Notes: generated from the letters alone by a model not told the origin. A stretch of DNA of 18,005 nt from Cyanobacteria bacterium UBA947 (GCA_002293275.1 DBCX01000046.1:5545-23549); one strand, 5' to 3'; shown: positions 1-6,978, numbered from the stretch's first letter. Program-made: numbers and translations.

Positions 1-938
1 TTAAAAATCGGTTCGGGCTGTTTTTCAATAAGATTTTGATAAAGGCGCGAGCTTGTGCTGTGGCCAAAAATTACGTTTATCAAATCAAGACAAATGGTTT
101 CTTTAAGCTCGCAGGCAACAGGTCCGAGCCAGCCTGCCATCAAATATCCGGTGTTTACGTTGGCGGTATTTTCAACGGTTTTTGTCATCGCGGCGGGAAA
201 ATCTATCTTGCACTTGGGCGCCGGTTTGTTCGCGCGGCCGTTAAAATTAAATTCGCGCTCAACTTTTTCCAAAACTTCGTCTTTGTTGAAATCCCCGACA
301 ATAATCGTTGTCATATTTGCGGGCGAATAAAACTTTTTGTAATAATCCATAATTTGCGCGCGCGTAATTTTTGAGATAATCTCGGGCGTGCCGATTACAT
401 CGCGTTTGTACGGATGGCTTCGGTACATATTGGCGTTGCACGCGCTGTAAACCTTTGTCCACGGCTGGTCTTTGCGCATGCGGATTTCTTCAATAACAAC
501 GTGACGCTCGCGTTTGTCGCTGACAGTCGCATCGCTCAAGTCAAACGGTGCGCCTATTTCAGACTCGGGCAAAACAGGGTTGAGCATCATATCGGCGTGC
601 AGTTCAATGCACTCAAAAAGGTGCGCCTGGGGAATCGTTACATAATAAAACGTATAATCCTTCCATGTCGCAGCGTTCACTATCGCGCCTTTTGCCTCCA
701 AAGTTTTGTCAAAAACGCCCGCAGGAAATTTGCTCGTACCTTTAAACATCAGGTGTTCAAGAAAATGCGATACCCCGTTGTTTTCGTCTGTTTCGTTTAT
801 AGAGCCCGTTTTAATCCATGTACTGACGTTCACAAGCTCGCCTTTTTTGTGAGCAAGTACGATTTTGTGCCCGTTCTCGCGTTCAAAAACTTCAACATCG
901 CGCGTCAGGTAGGGATATTTAACTGCTGCTTGTTTCAT
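1..938 (-). CDS. M16 family zinc peptidase (N-terminal part, runs off the left edge)
   Basis: Translating the minus strand from ATG at 938 gives about 312 residues with no stop before the window edge, so the C-terminal part of a usual ~420-residue M16 protein is missing. The inverted zinc motif HFLEH (HxxEH) lies at residues 58-62, followed by the family-typical stretches around NAATWKDYT (88-96) and PYKRDVIGTPE. The third zinc ligand should be one of the glutamates in VVIEEI (about 150-151). That is roughly 12 residues further from the HxxEH than usual, because of an insert after NPVLPESEI. No signal peptide is visible, so it is probably a cytoplasmic or membrane-associated processing-peptidase-like (PqqL/YmxG-type) enzyme. 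No Shine-Dalgarno precedes the ATG; a TGATACAAT box ends 6 nt upstream of it. The gene is divergent from nanE across 22 bp. The family call is firm, the substrate unknown. Confidence 0.93.
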   Translation of the reverse strand, partial: MKQAAVKYPYLTRDVEVFERENGHKIVLAHKKGELVNVSTWIKTGSINETDENNGVSHFLEHLMFKGTSKFPAGVFDKTLEAKGAIVNAATWKDYTFYYVTIPQAHLFECIELHADMMLNPVLPESEIGAPFDLSDATVSDKRERHVVIEEIRMRKDQPWTKVYSACNANMYRSHPYKRDVIGTPEIISKITRAQIMDYYKKFYSPANMTTIIVGDFNKDEVLEKVEREFNFNGRANKPAPKCKIDFPAAMTKTVENTANVNTGYLMAGWLGPVACELKETICLDLINVIFGHSTSSRLYQNLIEKQPEPIF

Positions 939-960
939 ATTTTTATTGTATCATAGATAT
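939..960. promoter_or_regulatory. 22-bp divergent start region with interleaved -10 boxes (M16 / nanE)
   Basis: On the minus strand TACAAT (950-945), preceded by TGA (extended -10 form), ends 6 nt before the M16 ATG at 938. On the plus strand TATCAT (949-954) ends 6 nt before the nanE ATG at 961. Neither start codon has a Shine-Dalgarno. No good -35 is seen for nanE. The geometry predicts leaderless mRNAs in both directions from overlapping promoters. This is an inference from spacing only. Confidence 0.5.
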
Positions 961-1656
961 ATGGACATGGTAAATTTACTAAAAAACAAGGTCGTTGTTT
1001 CTGTTCAGGCGATGCCGTCAGAGCCTTTGTATGCGGCAGAGTGCATGGCGGCGATGATGAAAAGCGTTGTAAAAGGCGGCGCGGGCGGGCTGCGGGTTGC
1101 AGGTGTACGTGACGTTGAAATCGCTAAGAAACTTTTCAATATCCCTGTGATCGGGATTACAAAACCCGATATTATCCCCGAAAACTGGCGCGAAATCGTT
1201 TATATAACGCCCTCAATAAAAGATGTTCTCTCGCTTGTTGATGCCGGCGCGGATATTATCGCGTTTGACGGCACGATGCGCGCACGCGGCGCAAACGGCA
1301 AGGGCGGCGACAATTTGAAAGATATTATTAAATATATTAAAATGAACAAACGCGTTTCTATGGCGGACATTTCTACACTGGAAGAAGGTTTAAACGCGGC
1401 ACAACTGGGCGCCAATATGGTTTCTACAACGCTTTCGGGCTACACGCAGTTTTCACCGGCGGCATCAAACGAGCCTGATTTTGCGCTGTTGGAGGCGCTT
1501 GTTAAACAAACCGATGTGCCCGTGGTGCTTGAAGGCCGCATCTGGGAGCCCGCAGAAGTTGACCGTGCATTTGAACTCGGCGCGCATTGTGTTGTTATAG
1601 GGTCTGCTATCACGCGCCCGCAGCTGATTACAAGGAGGTTTGTCCATCGTGGGTAG
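961..1656 (+). CDS. nanE: N-acetylmannosamine-6-phosphate 2-epimerase (NanE)
   Basis: This is a 231-aa TIM-barrel protein of normal length for NanE, which converts ManNAc-6-P to GlcNAc-6-P in cytosolic sialic acid/ManNAc use. Family signatures run in order: VVVSVQAMPSEPL near the N-terminus, GGAGGLRV, IGITKPD, IIAFDGTMRARG, VSMADISTLEEGL, STTLSGYT, VVLEGRIWEP and VVIGSAITRPQLIT at the C-terminus. The reading frame could open earlier at a TTG (946), but ATG 961 is preferred because a -10-like box ends exactly 6 nt before it; ATG 967 is also possible. There is no Shine-Dalgarno. The gene overlaps the downstream ROK kinase by 8 bases. NanE plus a ROK kinase matches the NanE-NanK step pair, but no nanA lyase or transporter lies in this window, so the sugar source is open. 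Confidence 0.95.
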   Translation: MDMVNLLKNKVVVSVQAMPSEPLYAAECMAAMMKSVVKGGAGGLRVAGVRDVEIAKKLFNIPVIGITKPDIIPENWREIVYITPSIKDVLSLVDAGADIIAFDGTMRARGANGKGGDNLKDIIKYIKMNKRVSMADISTLEEGLNAAQLGANMVSTTLSGYTQFSPAASNEPDFALLEALVKQTDVPVVLEGRIWEPAEVDRAFELGAHCVVIGSAITRPQLITRRFVHRG

Positions 1657-2527
1657 AAAAGCGCTCGCCATAGATGTTGGCGGAACAAAGATTTATAATA
1701 CGATTATTGATGACAACGGCAATATCGCCGGCGAGGTTGAAAAACACTCTACGCCAAAAACACTTGATGCACTGCTGACGCTGTTTAAAGACATTATCGG
1801 GCGGCACGAAAACGGCGTTGATGTCATAGCTTTTGCCGCGGCAGGCGCTGTCAACAACGAGAACACCGGGTTTATCGGCTCAACCGGAAATATGCCCGAC
1901 GGCTATTCGGATTTGGATTTTCAATCGCTCAGCAGCAAACAGGTTTTTGTTGAAAACGATGCCAATTGCGCAGCCTGGGCAGAGCATGTCATCGGCGCAT
2001 CAAAAGGCATGGCACATTCTGTTATGCTGACGCTCGGAACAGGCGTCGGAGGCGGGATTATCGTTGACAACAAACTGTTGAAAGGCAAATGCGGCGCGGC
2101 CGGCGAGATGCATTTCAAGCTCTACGCAGACAAACGAAGACGATGCTCGTGCGGCGCGTGGGACTGTTTTGAGGCGTACGGTTCCGGCACGGGGCTGAAA
2201 CTGACCGCCGAGGAAATGTCCGCAAACCCCAATATCACAACCTACAACGTCATTGAGGGCATGCAAACCGACCCGAAAATGAAAGAAATTTTTGACCGCT
2301 GGCAAAACGACCTGCTCGTCGGGCTTGTCGGGCTGGCAAACATCTTTGACCCGGAAGCGCTTGTCTTGTCAGGTTCTATGGCGCAGTTTACGGATGTTGA
2401 ATATCTTACAAAAGCCGTTAACGACGAGATTGTGACGGCTCCGACCTGCGTTGTGCACGCCAGCGCCGGAAATTACGCCGGCATGATTGGCGCGGCTTTA
2501 CTGGCGTTGGGGGTAAATAATGGGTAA
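1649..2527 (+). CDS. ROK family sugar kinase, likely ManNAc or GlcNAc kinase
   Basis: This 292-aa ROK kinase probably phosphorylates an amino sugar with ATP. It has the N-terminal phosphate loop DVGGTK (9-14), the catalytic region VENDAN (101-106, Asp104 as presumed base), the LGTGVGGG loop (129-136), and the ROK zinc motif C166-x-C168-G-x-x-x-C173. The zinc-site histidine sits in GEMH (His155), two residues after Glu rather than three as in the usual GE-x-GH. No DNA-binding domain is fused, so it is a kinase rather than a ROK repressor. The GTG at 1649 is chosen because AAGGAGG (1632-1638) lies 10 nt upstream; an earlier in-frame TTG at 1640 is only one base from that site. Pairing with nanE argues for ManNAc kinase (NanK) activity, but ROK specificity cannot be read safely from sequence, so no symbol is assigned. 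Confidence 0.9.
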   Translation: MGRKALAIDVGGTKIYNTIIDDNGNIAGEVEKHSTPKTLDALLTLFKDIIGRHENGVDVIAFAAAGAVNNENTGFIGSTGNMPDGYSDLDFQSLSSKQVFVENDANCAAWAEHVIGASKGMAHSVMLTLGTGVGGGIIVDNKLLKGKCGAAGEMHFKLYADKRRRCSCGAWDCFEAYGSGTGLKLTAEEMSANPNITTYNVIEGMQTDPKMKEIFDRWQNDLLVGLVGLANIFDPEALVLSGSMAQFTDVEYLTKAVNDEIVTAPTCVVHASAGNYAGMIGAALLALGVNNG

Positions 2528-2738
2528 ATCCAAACAAAGAATTATCCGCAAAGGCAAGTACGTACCGTTTGAGCGGATGAGCCGCGAGGACGCGATTTGT
2601 GCCGTGGTCAAATTGCTTGAAGTTGACACCAGAGCTGTTTACGAGCTGGTGACACTTTTCGGGCTGGGCGCCGAAGAACTGCTTGAAGCCGGCGCATCGT
2701 ACGAAGCTGTCAGCGGTTTGGAGGGGATTTGCGCCTGA
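2520..2738 (+). CDS. Conserved-looking 72-aa unknown protein in the nanE operon
   Basis: I do not recognise this 72-aa protein. It has a basic N-terminus (MGKSKQRIIRKGKYVPF) followed by an acidic, probably all-helical segment with repeated Glu/Leu/Ala (DAICAVVKLLE, FGLGAEELLEAG). It has no membrane segment, no cysteine cluster and no signal peptide. It overlaps the ROK gene by 8 bases and the UbiA-type gene by 10. A G-rich Shine-Dalgarno-like run (TTGGGGG) sits just before its ATG inside the ROK coding end. The overlaps on both sides and absence of an alternative gene support it being real and translationally coupled. The helical hairpin look would suit a small adaptor or nucleic-acid-binding protein, but no function can be claimed. 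Confidence 0.75.
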   Translation: MGKSKQRIIRKGKYVPFERMSREDAICAVVKLLEVDTRAVYELVTLFGLGAEELLEAGASYEAVSGLEGICA

Positions 2739-3559
2739 TTTTGCAATGCGCCAGAGCATACTCGCTGCCGGTGACTGTAATGTCATGGCTTGTGGCGTTT
2801 GTTTACGGCGGGGTAAATGGAGGGGGAAGTCCCAACATAGCCGCCGGTTTATTAGCGCTGGCCGGAATCGCCTGCGCGCACCTTGCAGCCAATTTGTTTG
2901 ATGATTATTTTGATTATAAATATCAGCCGTTTGCGCAGGAGTGCAAATGCGCGCTTATAAAAGACGGCACGGTATCGCACGGGTTTTATTTAAAATGTGC
3001 AATCGGTTTCAGTGCGGCAGCATGCGCAGTTGGCGCAATACTGACCGCAATCGCCGGGGGTAAAGTGATTTTGCTCATGCTTGCAGGCGCGGTGATTGTG
3101 CTTGCATACTCGCCGCTTTCACGGATTTGTCTTGGCGAAGCAGCCATCCTGGTTGCGTTTGGACCGCTGCTGTTTGAGGGGGTTTATTACGTGATGACGG
3201 GCGGATTTTCCGCCGAGTTACTTTTGATTTCACTCAGTGTGGTGATGATATCAGAAGGCCTGATTTACACGCACATGCTGCTTGACACGCAAGGCGACAA
3301 AAACGTACACAAAAAAACTCTCTGCGTCATATTAAAAGACAAGGCGCCCGTGCTTTTGTATATTTTTTATGCGCTCGGGTTTGTTTTTGCGGGGGTGCTA
3401 GGGGCTTGGCCGGTGTTTTTATCGCTGCCGCTTGTCATCAAGCTCTGCCGCGACCTGCGCGTCAAAGACCCGCATGCGGATTTCTACCCGCTGTTTTTTC
3501 AAGCGCGAAATATTATTACGTATTTCGCGCTGCTAATGGTCATGGGTATTTTATTATGA
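2729..3559 (+). CDS. UbiA-family membrane prenyltransferase (MenA-like)
   Basis: This is a 276-aa polytopic membrane protein with about eight hydrophobic segments. Both Asp-rich prenyl-diphosphate/Mg motifs of the UbiA superfamily are present: the first as NLFDDYFDYK (around residues 55-64), the second as LLDTQGDKNVHKKT (around 184-197). The family transfers an isoprenoid chain to an aromatic or similar acceptor. The first motif and the RAYSLPVTVMSWLVAF start resemble MenA (menaquinone pathway), but related members make hemes, other quinones or lipids. The start is TTG at 2729, with GGAGG at 2720-2724 only 4 nt upstream. The gene overlaps its upstream neighbour by 10 bases and is last in the nanE operon; its stop codon overlaps the end of a convergent gene. 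The link to amino-sugar genes is unexpected and may be only transcriptional. Confidence 0.88.
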   Translation: MRLILQCARAYSLPVTVMSWLVAFVYGGVNGGGSPNIAAGLLALAGIACAHLAANLFDDYFDYKYQPFAQECKCALIKDGTVSHGFYLKCAIGFSAAACAVGAILTAIAGGKVILLMLAGAVIVLAYSPLSRICLGEAAILVAFGPLLFEGVYYVMTGGFSAELLLISLSVVMISEGLIYTHMLLDTQGDKNVHKKTLCVILKDKAPVLLYIFYALGFVFAGVLGAWPVFLSLPLVIKLCRDLRVKDPHADFYPLFFQARNIITYFALLMVMGILL

Positions 3560-3955
3560 ACTTTGTCTGTCACAAAATTCGCTTTGGACATAGCCGTTCG
3601 ACGCTGTAATAGTTTCTTTTTGGCTACCGTCCGCGCTCCAAGATTCTATCCGAATCGTTTCTGTATCTCCATTATGAGTTATGGTGGTTTCGTATCCGCC
3701 GTTTTCACCGATGGCATATTCTGTTTCAGTCTTACTGCCATCCTCATTTATTACAACTGTAGTTGTAACAGTAGAACCAATTCCTGCTTCGGTATCTGCA
3801 GTGAAAGTCTTGGTGACGGGAGGTTGGGGCGGCAATTTAGAGTTGTTAGCCGGGAAGATATTTCCCGTATTTGACGATGCCGCAGTTGGTTTGGTTGGCT
3901 GGGTTCCCGCTGTGGTTTGTGGTTGTTGTGTGTTAAAAATTCCGTTTACATTCAT
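3554..3955 (-). CDS. Thr-rich 133-aa protein of unknown function
   Basis: I do not recognise this protein. Residues 1 to about 48 are low-complexity (Gln, Pro, Thr, Asn, Ala) and probably disordered. The remainder is Thr/Gly/Glu-rich, with short alternating patterns such as TTTVVINEDGSKTETEY, YETTITHNGDTETIRI and SADGSQKETIT that look like successive beta-hairpins. There is no signal peptide, cysteine core or membrane segment, although the C-terminus has one Cys. The ATG at 3955 has a good Shine-Dalgarno (AGGAG, 3966-3962, 6 nt spacing) and a plausible upstream promoter. The stop codon overlaps the stop of the convergent UbiA-type gene by 6 bases. The strong ribosome site and clean frame argue that it is real. 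It could be a surface or filament-associated protein by composition, but that is speculation. Confidence 0.7.
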   Translation of the reverse strand: MNVNGIFNTQQPQTTAGTQPTKPTAASSNTGNIFPANNSKLPPQPPVTKTFTADTEAGIGSTVTTTVVINEDGSKTETEYAIGENGGYETTITHNGDTETIRIESWSADGSQKETITASNGYVQSEFCDRQSS

Positions 3956-3987
3956 TTTGCTCTCCTTTATTTTTGTACGTGGTATTA

Positions 3988-4016
3988 TTTATATAAAAAC
4001 AATTTCCCCGTGAGAA
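3988..4016 (-). promoter_or_regulatory. Likely promoter of the Thr-rich protein gene
   Basis: On the minus strand TTCTCA (4016-4011) and TATAAA (3993-3988) are separated by 17 bp. This matches four and five of the six consensus bases, about 20 nt upstream of the Shine-Dalgarno. Confidence 0.4.
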
Positions 4017-4031
4017 TTTCGCAGATGAAAG

Positions 4032-4056
4032 GATACTTTTGTATATATAAAGTATC
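4032..4056. repeat. Perfect 8-bp palindrome, candidate operator
   Basis: GATACTTT (4032-4039) is followed, after a 9-base AT-rich centre, by its exact reverse complement AAAGTATC (4049-4056). It lies about 200 bp upstream of the XRE gene and 20-30 bp upstream of the minus-strand promoter. There is no T-run expected of a terminator, so an operator for a dimeric regulator, perhaps the neighbouring XRE protein, is the better guess. Confidence 0.5.
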
Positions 4057-4257
4057 ATTTAATAGGATATATTTGCCTTTGAGGGGTAAAATAAAGATTT
4101 ACATTTTGTAACAAAACTTGGTATTTTTTAAGGCTTTTATATCATATATTCGCCGAAAATTATCCTTTAAACGTAGTCTTATGGTCAATTAAAGTGTCGT
4201 GTATGTTGTTTATTATTGTTGTAATATTTCCTACAATTAAAAAAGGGGGGATAATTG

Positions 4258-4614
4258 ATGGCTAAAACAAGTTTCGGGAAAAAGCTCCAGCAAATACGAA
4301 AATCCAAAAATCTTACTCAGGCTGCCTTGGCGGAAAAAGCTGACGTTAACGAAAAACATATCTCCAAGATTGAAACAGGCGTCTATTTTCCGACTTATTC
4401 TACGTTGAGTAAAGTCTTGCAGGCGTTGGATTTGAATGTTGAAGATGTCGGGCTTGATTTAGCGCAAGTGCAGACGAACGACAACCCGTATTACATCAAA
4501 TCATTGCAAATTCTCAACGGAGCAAAAAATGAACAAGAATATGAGTATTATTACGGCATCTTAAACCAAGCCAAAAAAGGTATTGAAATAATTAATTACG
4601 GACTGGAAAATTGA
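4258..4614 (+). CDS. XRE-family helix-turn-helix transcriptional regulator
   Basis: This is a 118-aa protein with an N-terminal HTH_3/Cro-C1 domain at about residues 9-63: FGKKLQQIRKSKNLTQAALAEKADV, then the recognition helix region NEKHISKIETG and the closing STLSKVLQALDL. The C-terminal ~55 residues are helical and Tyr/Asn-rich (EQEYEYYYGILNQAKKGIEI) and may mediate dimerisation. There is no sensor domain. The ATG at 4258 has a G-run Shine-Dalgarno ending at 4250 and TACAAT 20 nt upstream; the TTG codon just before it is not needed. The stop overlaps the TTG start of a small membrane protein, so the two are probably co-translated. The target may be its own upstream region, where a palindrome lies, but this is inference. 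Confidence 0.88.
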   Translation: MAKTSFGKKLQQIRKSKNLTQAALAEKADVNEKHISKIETGVYFPTYSTLSKVLQALDLNVEDVGLDLAQVQTNDNPYYIKSLQILNGAKNEQEYEYYYGILNQAKKGIEIINYGLEN

Positions 4615-4862
4615 GCGCGCTTTTTGGATATATATTTTTGTCGGCAGTATTAATCGGGCTTTTTGTGTTTTTAATATTTGCCCAACGGTTGAGCTTTATG
4701 CTGAGAACAATCGCCATATCAACCGTGCTTGTTATATTCGGGGTGCATTTTGTTTACAAGCTGCCCATTTTTTTAATACTGTTTATTATCATCATGTGGA
4801 TTATTATCGGGATGATTTTGCTCTATTCAATATGCTGGCTTCTGTGGAAATGGTGGGGGTAA
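4611..4862 (+). CDS. Small membrane protein coupled to the XRE regulator
   Basis: This 83-aa protein is almost entirely hydrophobic, with about three transmembrane segments: the N-terminal ALFGYIFLSAVLIGLFVFLI, a middle segment around TIAISTVLVIFGVHF, and a C-terminal FLILFIIIMWIIIGMILLY segment ending in Trp-rich WLLWKWWG. No family was recognised. The start is a TTG at 4611 sharing TTGA with the XRE stop codon. No strong Shine-Dalgarno is seen, so translation by coupling is likely. A regulator with an overlapping tiny membrane protein recalls regulator/membrane-anchor or anti-regulator pairs, but nothing in the sequence proves this. It could also be a toxin-like membrane peptide. Confidence 0.68.
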   Translation: MSALFGYIFLSAVLIGLFVFLIFAQRLSFMLRTIAISTVLVIFGVHFVYKLPIFLILFIIIMWIIIGMILLYSICWLLWKWWG

Positions 4863-4928
4863 AAATTTTTTACTCACACCAATAATTAATTTTTCATTAA
4901 GGTAATTTTGTACTGTTGATTTTTATTA

Positions 4929-4958
4929 TATAATGGTTTTAACACATAAATAAGGAGG
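4929..4958 (+). promoter_or_regulatory. groESL promoter -10 and Shine-Dalgarno
   Basis: A consensus TATAAT (4929-4934) lies upstream of a perfect AAGGAGG (4952-4958), which is 7 nt from the groES ATG. The -35 is poor (TTGTAC at 4908-4913 with 15-bp spacing). No CIRCE inverted repeat is present in the 103-bp gap, so HrcA control is not supported here. Confidence 0.6.
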
Positions 4959-4965
4959 ATTTATT

Positions 4966-5250
4966 ATGATAAAACCGTTAGGCGACAGAATTGTTATTAA
5001 GGTAGTTGAAGATAACGAGCAGACAACAGGCGGGATTTTTATCCCTGACAGCGCGAAAGAAAAACCGCAGCGCGGCGAGGTTATCGCAGTGGGTTACGGC
5101 GAAGTCAGCGAAAAAGGCGAGCGCAAACCGATGGATGTAAAACCGGGCGATATGGTGCTCTACGCAAAATACGCAGGCACTGAGGTTAAAGAGGGCGGTG
5201 ATTTATTAAAAATCATGTCCATAAAAGATGTATTAGGTATCATTGAGTAG
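4966..5250 (+). CDS. groES: GroES co-chaperonin (10 kDa)
   Basis: This 94-aa protein is the standard length for GroES, the heptameric lid of the GroEL folding chamber in the cytosol. It opens with IKPLGDRIVIK and carries the mobile-loop region DNEQTTGGIFIPDSAKEKPQRGEVIAVG (residues 15-42), then VKPGDMVLYAKYAGTEV and the closing ILRIMS-like LLKIMSIKDVLGII. All parts of the family are present, with nothing odd. The start ATG has an excellent Shine-Dalgarno. groEL follows after 82 bp, so the pair form the usual operon. Unlike in many bacteria, no CIRCE element precedes it, so heat-shock control must be by another route, such as an alternative sigma factor or constitutive expression. Confidence 0.98.
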   Translation: MIKPLGDRIVIKVVEDNEQTTGGIFIPDSAKEKPQRGEVIAVGYGEVSEKGERKPMDVKPGDMVLYAKYAGTEVKEGGDLLKIMSIKDVLGIIE

Positions 5251-5258
5251 GGGTAAAT

Positions 5259-5273
5259 ACCGGCTGAGCCGGT
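5259..5273 (+). promoter_or_regulatory. groES-groEL intercistronic hairpin
   Basis: ACCGGC (5259-5264), loop TGA, GCCGGT (5268-5273) form a GC-rich 6-bp stem just after the groES stop codon. No T-run follows, so it is unlikely to terminate. It could act as an mRNA stability or processing element that sets the GroES:GroEL ratio. Confidence 0.4.
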
Positions 5274-5332
5274 GCCGGAAATGGGTTCCCGCCCGAAATT
5301 GACATAGAAATTATAAATAAGGAGAAATAAAA

Positions 5333-6973
5333 ATGGCAAAACGTATTGTATTTGACGAAGAAGCACGCAAGTCGCTTTTGAAAGGTATAGATGCCGTGGC
5401 TGACACGGTAAAAATCACGCTCGGACCAAAAGGCCGCAACGTGATTTTGGAGAAGAAATTCGGCGCACCGCAAATCGTTAACGACGGCGTGACAATCGCG
5501 AAAGAAATTGAACTTAAAGACGGGCTGGAAAACGCCGGCGCGCAGCTTTTGAAAGAGGTTTCTTCAAAAACAAACGATGTCGCAGGCGACGGCACAACAA
5601 CCGCAAGCGTTCTGGCGCAAGCGATTGTGCGCGAGGGGCTGCGTAACCTTACAGCCGGCGCAAACCCGATGTCCATGAAACGCGGGATTGACAAAGCCGT
5701 TGACCTGGCGGTTGAAAAAATTAAAAACATTTCAAAAAATGTGAACACAAAAGAAGAAATCGCGCAGGTTGCGGGGATTTCTGCCGGCAACAACCCGGAA
5801 ATCGGCGGACTTATCGCAGAGGCGATGGAAAAAGTCGGCCACGACGGCGTTATAACCGTTGAAGAAAGCAAATCTTTCGGCACAAACCTCAAAGTTGTTG
5901 AAGGGATGCAGTTTGACAAAGGCTACCTGTCACCGTATTTTGTGACCGACGCCGAGCGCATGGAATCTGTTTTGGAAGACGCCTACGTGCTTTGCGTGAA
6001 CAAAAAAATCAACCTTATCGCTGATTTGGTGCCTGTTTTGGAACAGGTTGCGCGTGACGGCCGCTCACTGCTTCTGATTGCGGAAGACATTGAAGGCGAA
6101 GCGCTCGCAACACTTGTTGTCAACACGATGAGAAAAGTTCTGCGCGCGGTAGCAGTCAAAGCGCCGGGTTACGGGGATCGCCGCAAAACGATGTTGGAAG
6201 ATATCGCAATTTTGACAGGCGGCGAAATGTTTACCGAAGAACTCGGTATCAAGCTTGAAAACGTCACAACCCAAATGATGGGCCACGCAAAACGCGTCAC
6301 AGTCACAAAAGACGAGACAACAATTGTTGTTGGCGAAGACACCAAAAAGGCCGTTCAAGACCGCGTTGCGCTTATCAAAAAACAAATTGACGCGTCGGAT
6401 TCGGACTACGACAAAGAAAAACTGCAAGAGCGTATCGCGAAACTTTCCGGCGGAGTTGCGGTGATTGAAGTCGGCGCGGCAAGCGAAGTTGAACTCAAAG
6501 AGCGCAAGCTGCGTATTGAAGACTCGCTCAACGCGACCCGTGCAGCCAACGAAGAAGGCATCGTACCGGGCGGCGGGATTGCGCTGATTCGTGTTCAGCA
6601 GGAGCTGCAAAAAGCGCTGGATAAAACAGAATTTTCATCCGACGATGAGAAAATCGGGTTCAAAATCCTGACAACCGCGCTTGATGTGCCGCTGCGTGCG
6701 ATTGCGGACAACGCCGGCGCAAAGTCTGATGTGGTACTTGATGCAGTGCTTGTAAAAGACGGTGCGTTCGGGTATGACGCGCTTAAAGACGAATACGTTG
6801 ATATGTACAAATCCGGTATCGTTGACCCTGCAAAGGTTACACGCTCCGCGCTGATGAATGCGGCATCCGTTGCGTCAATGTTGTTGACCACCGAAGCGGC
6901 CGTTGTTGAGGTTCCGGAAGAAAAAGCGCCTGAAATGCCTGCTATGCCGGGCATGGGCGGCGGAATGTACTAA
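5333..6973 (+). CDS. groEL: GroEL chaperonin (60 kDa)
   Basis: This is a full-length 546-aa chaperonin that folds proteins in an ATP-driven double-ring chamber in the cytosol. Expected motifs are present: VKITLGPKGRNV (27-38) and AGDGTTT in the ATP site (around 85-91), the apical domain, the family signature AATRAANEEGIVPGGG-like region (here starting LNATRAANEEGIVPGG near 400), DAVLVKDGAFGYDA near the C-terminus, and a GGM-type tail ending PAMPGMGGGMY. The ATG at 5333 has AAGGAG 8 nt upstream. It follows groES by 82 bp, which contain a small hairpin but no promoter with proper spacing. The stop codon is immediately followed by a new promoter for a small downstream gene. Long open frames antisense to it are codon-bias shadows. 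Confidence 0.99.
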   Translation: MAKRIVFDEEARKSLLKGIDAVADTVKITLGPKGRNVILEKKFGAPQIVNDGVTIAKEIELKDGLENAGAQLLKEVSSKTNDVAGDGTTTASVLAQAIVREGLRNLTAGANPMSMKRGIDKAVDLAVEKIKNISKNVNTKEEIAQVAGISAGNNPEIGGLIAEAMEKVGHDGVITVEESKSFGTNLKVVEGMQFDKGYLSPYFVTDAERMESVLEDAYVLCVNKKINLIADLVPVLEQVARDGRSLLLIAEDIEGEALATLVVNTMRKVLRAVAVKAPGYGDRRKTMLEDIAILTGGEMFTEELGIKLENVTTQMMGHAKRVTVTKDETTIVVGEDTKKAVQDRVALIKKQIDASDSDYDKEKLQERIAKLSGGVAVIEVGAASEVELKERKLRIEDSLNATRAANEEGIVPGGGIALIRVQQELQKALDKTEFSSDDEKIGFKILTTALDVPLRAIADNAGAKSDVVLDAVLVKDGAFGYDALKDEYVDMYKSGIVDPAKVTRSALMNAASVASMLLTTEAAVVEVPEEKAPEMPAMPGMGGGMY

Positions 6974-6978
6974 ACCGC

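Larger units (their letters stand above)
3956..4257. other. 302-bp AT-rich divergent spacer upstream of the XRE gene
   Basis: No coding frame in this spacer has a credible start and ribosome site. It holds the minus-strand promoter at 3988-4016, a perfect palindrome (4032-4056), and near the plus-strand gene a TACAAT box (4232-4237) with only a weak TTTATT -35 (4209-4214), followed by a G-run Shine-Dalgarno (4245-4250). A further 8-base inverted pair, AAAGGATA (4028-4035) with its complement at 4161-4168, spans much of it but is weak. No tRNA, riboswitch or terminator fold was recognised. Confidence 0.6.

Noticed and set aside
414..956. 180-codon plus-strand open frame opposite the M16 gene
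   Set aside because: The minus-strand frame shows clear M16 motifs along its whole length. The plus frame has no recognisable domain or ribosome site and is an antisense shadow.
946..960. TTG start for nanE at 946
   Set aside because: The family N-terminus fits ATG 961 or 967, and the TTG would overlap the predicted -10 region.
4861..4900. A/T-rich run after the small membrane protein as a terminator
   Set aside because: It has short AT-only symmetry with no GC stem, so it is not a convincing intrinsic terminator.
5299..5304. TTGACA between groES and groEL as a groEL promoter
   Set aside because: No -10 lies at 16-18 bp; the A-rich hexamer nearby is only about 7 bp away.
6065..6610. 181-codon minus-strand open frame inside groEL
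   Set aside because: It is antisense to highly conserved groEL codons, low in plausible protein features (Phe- and Cys-rich) and without a ribosome site.
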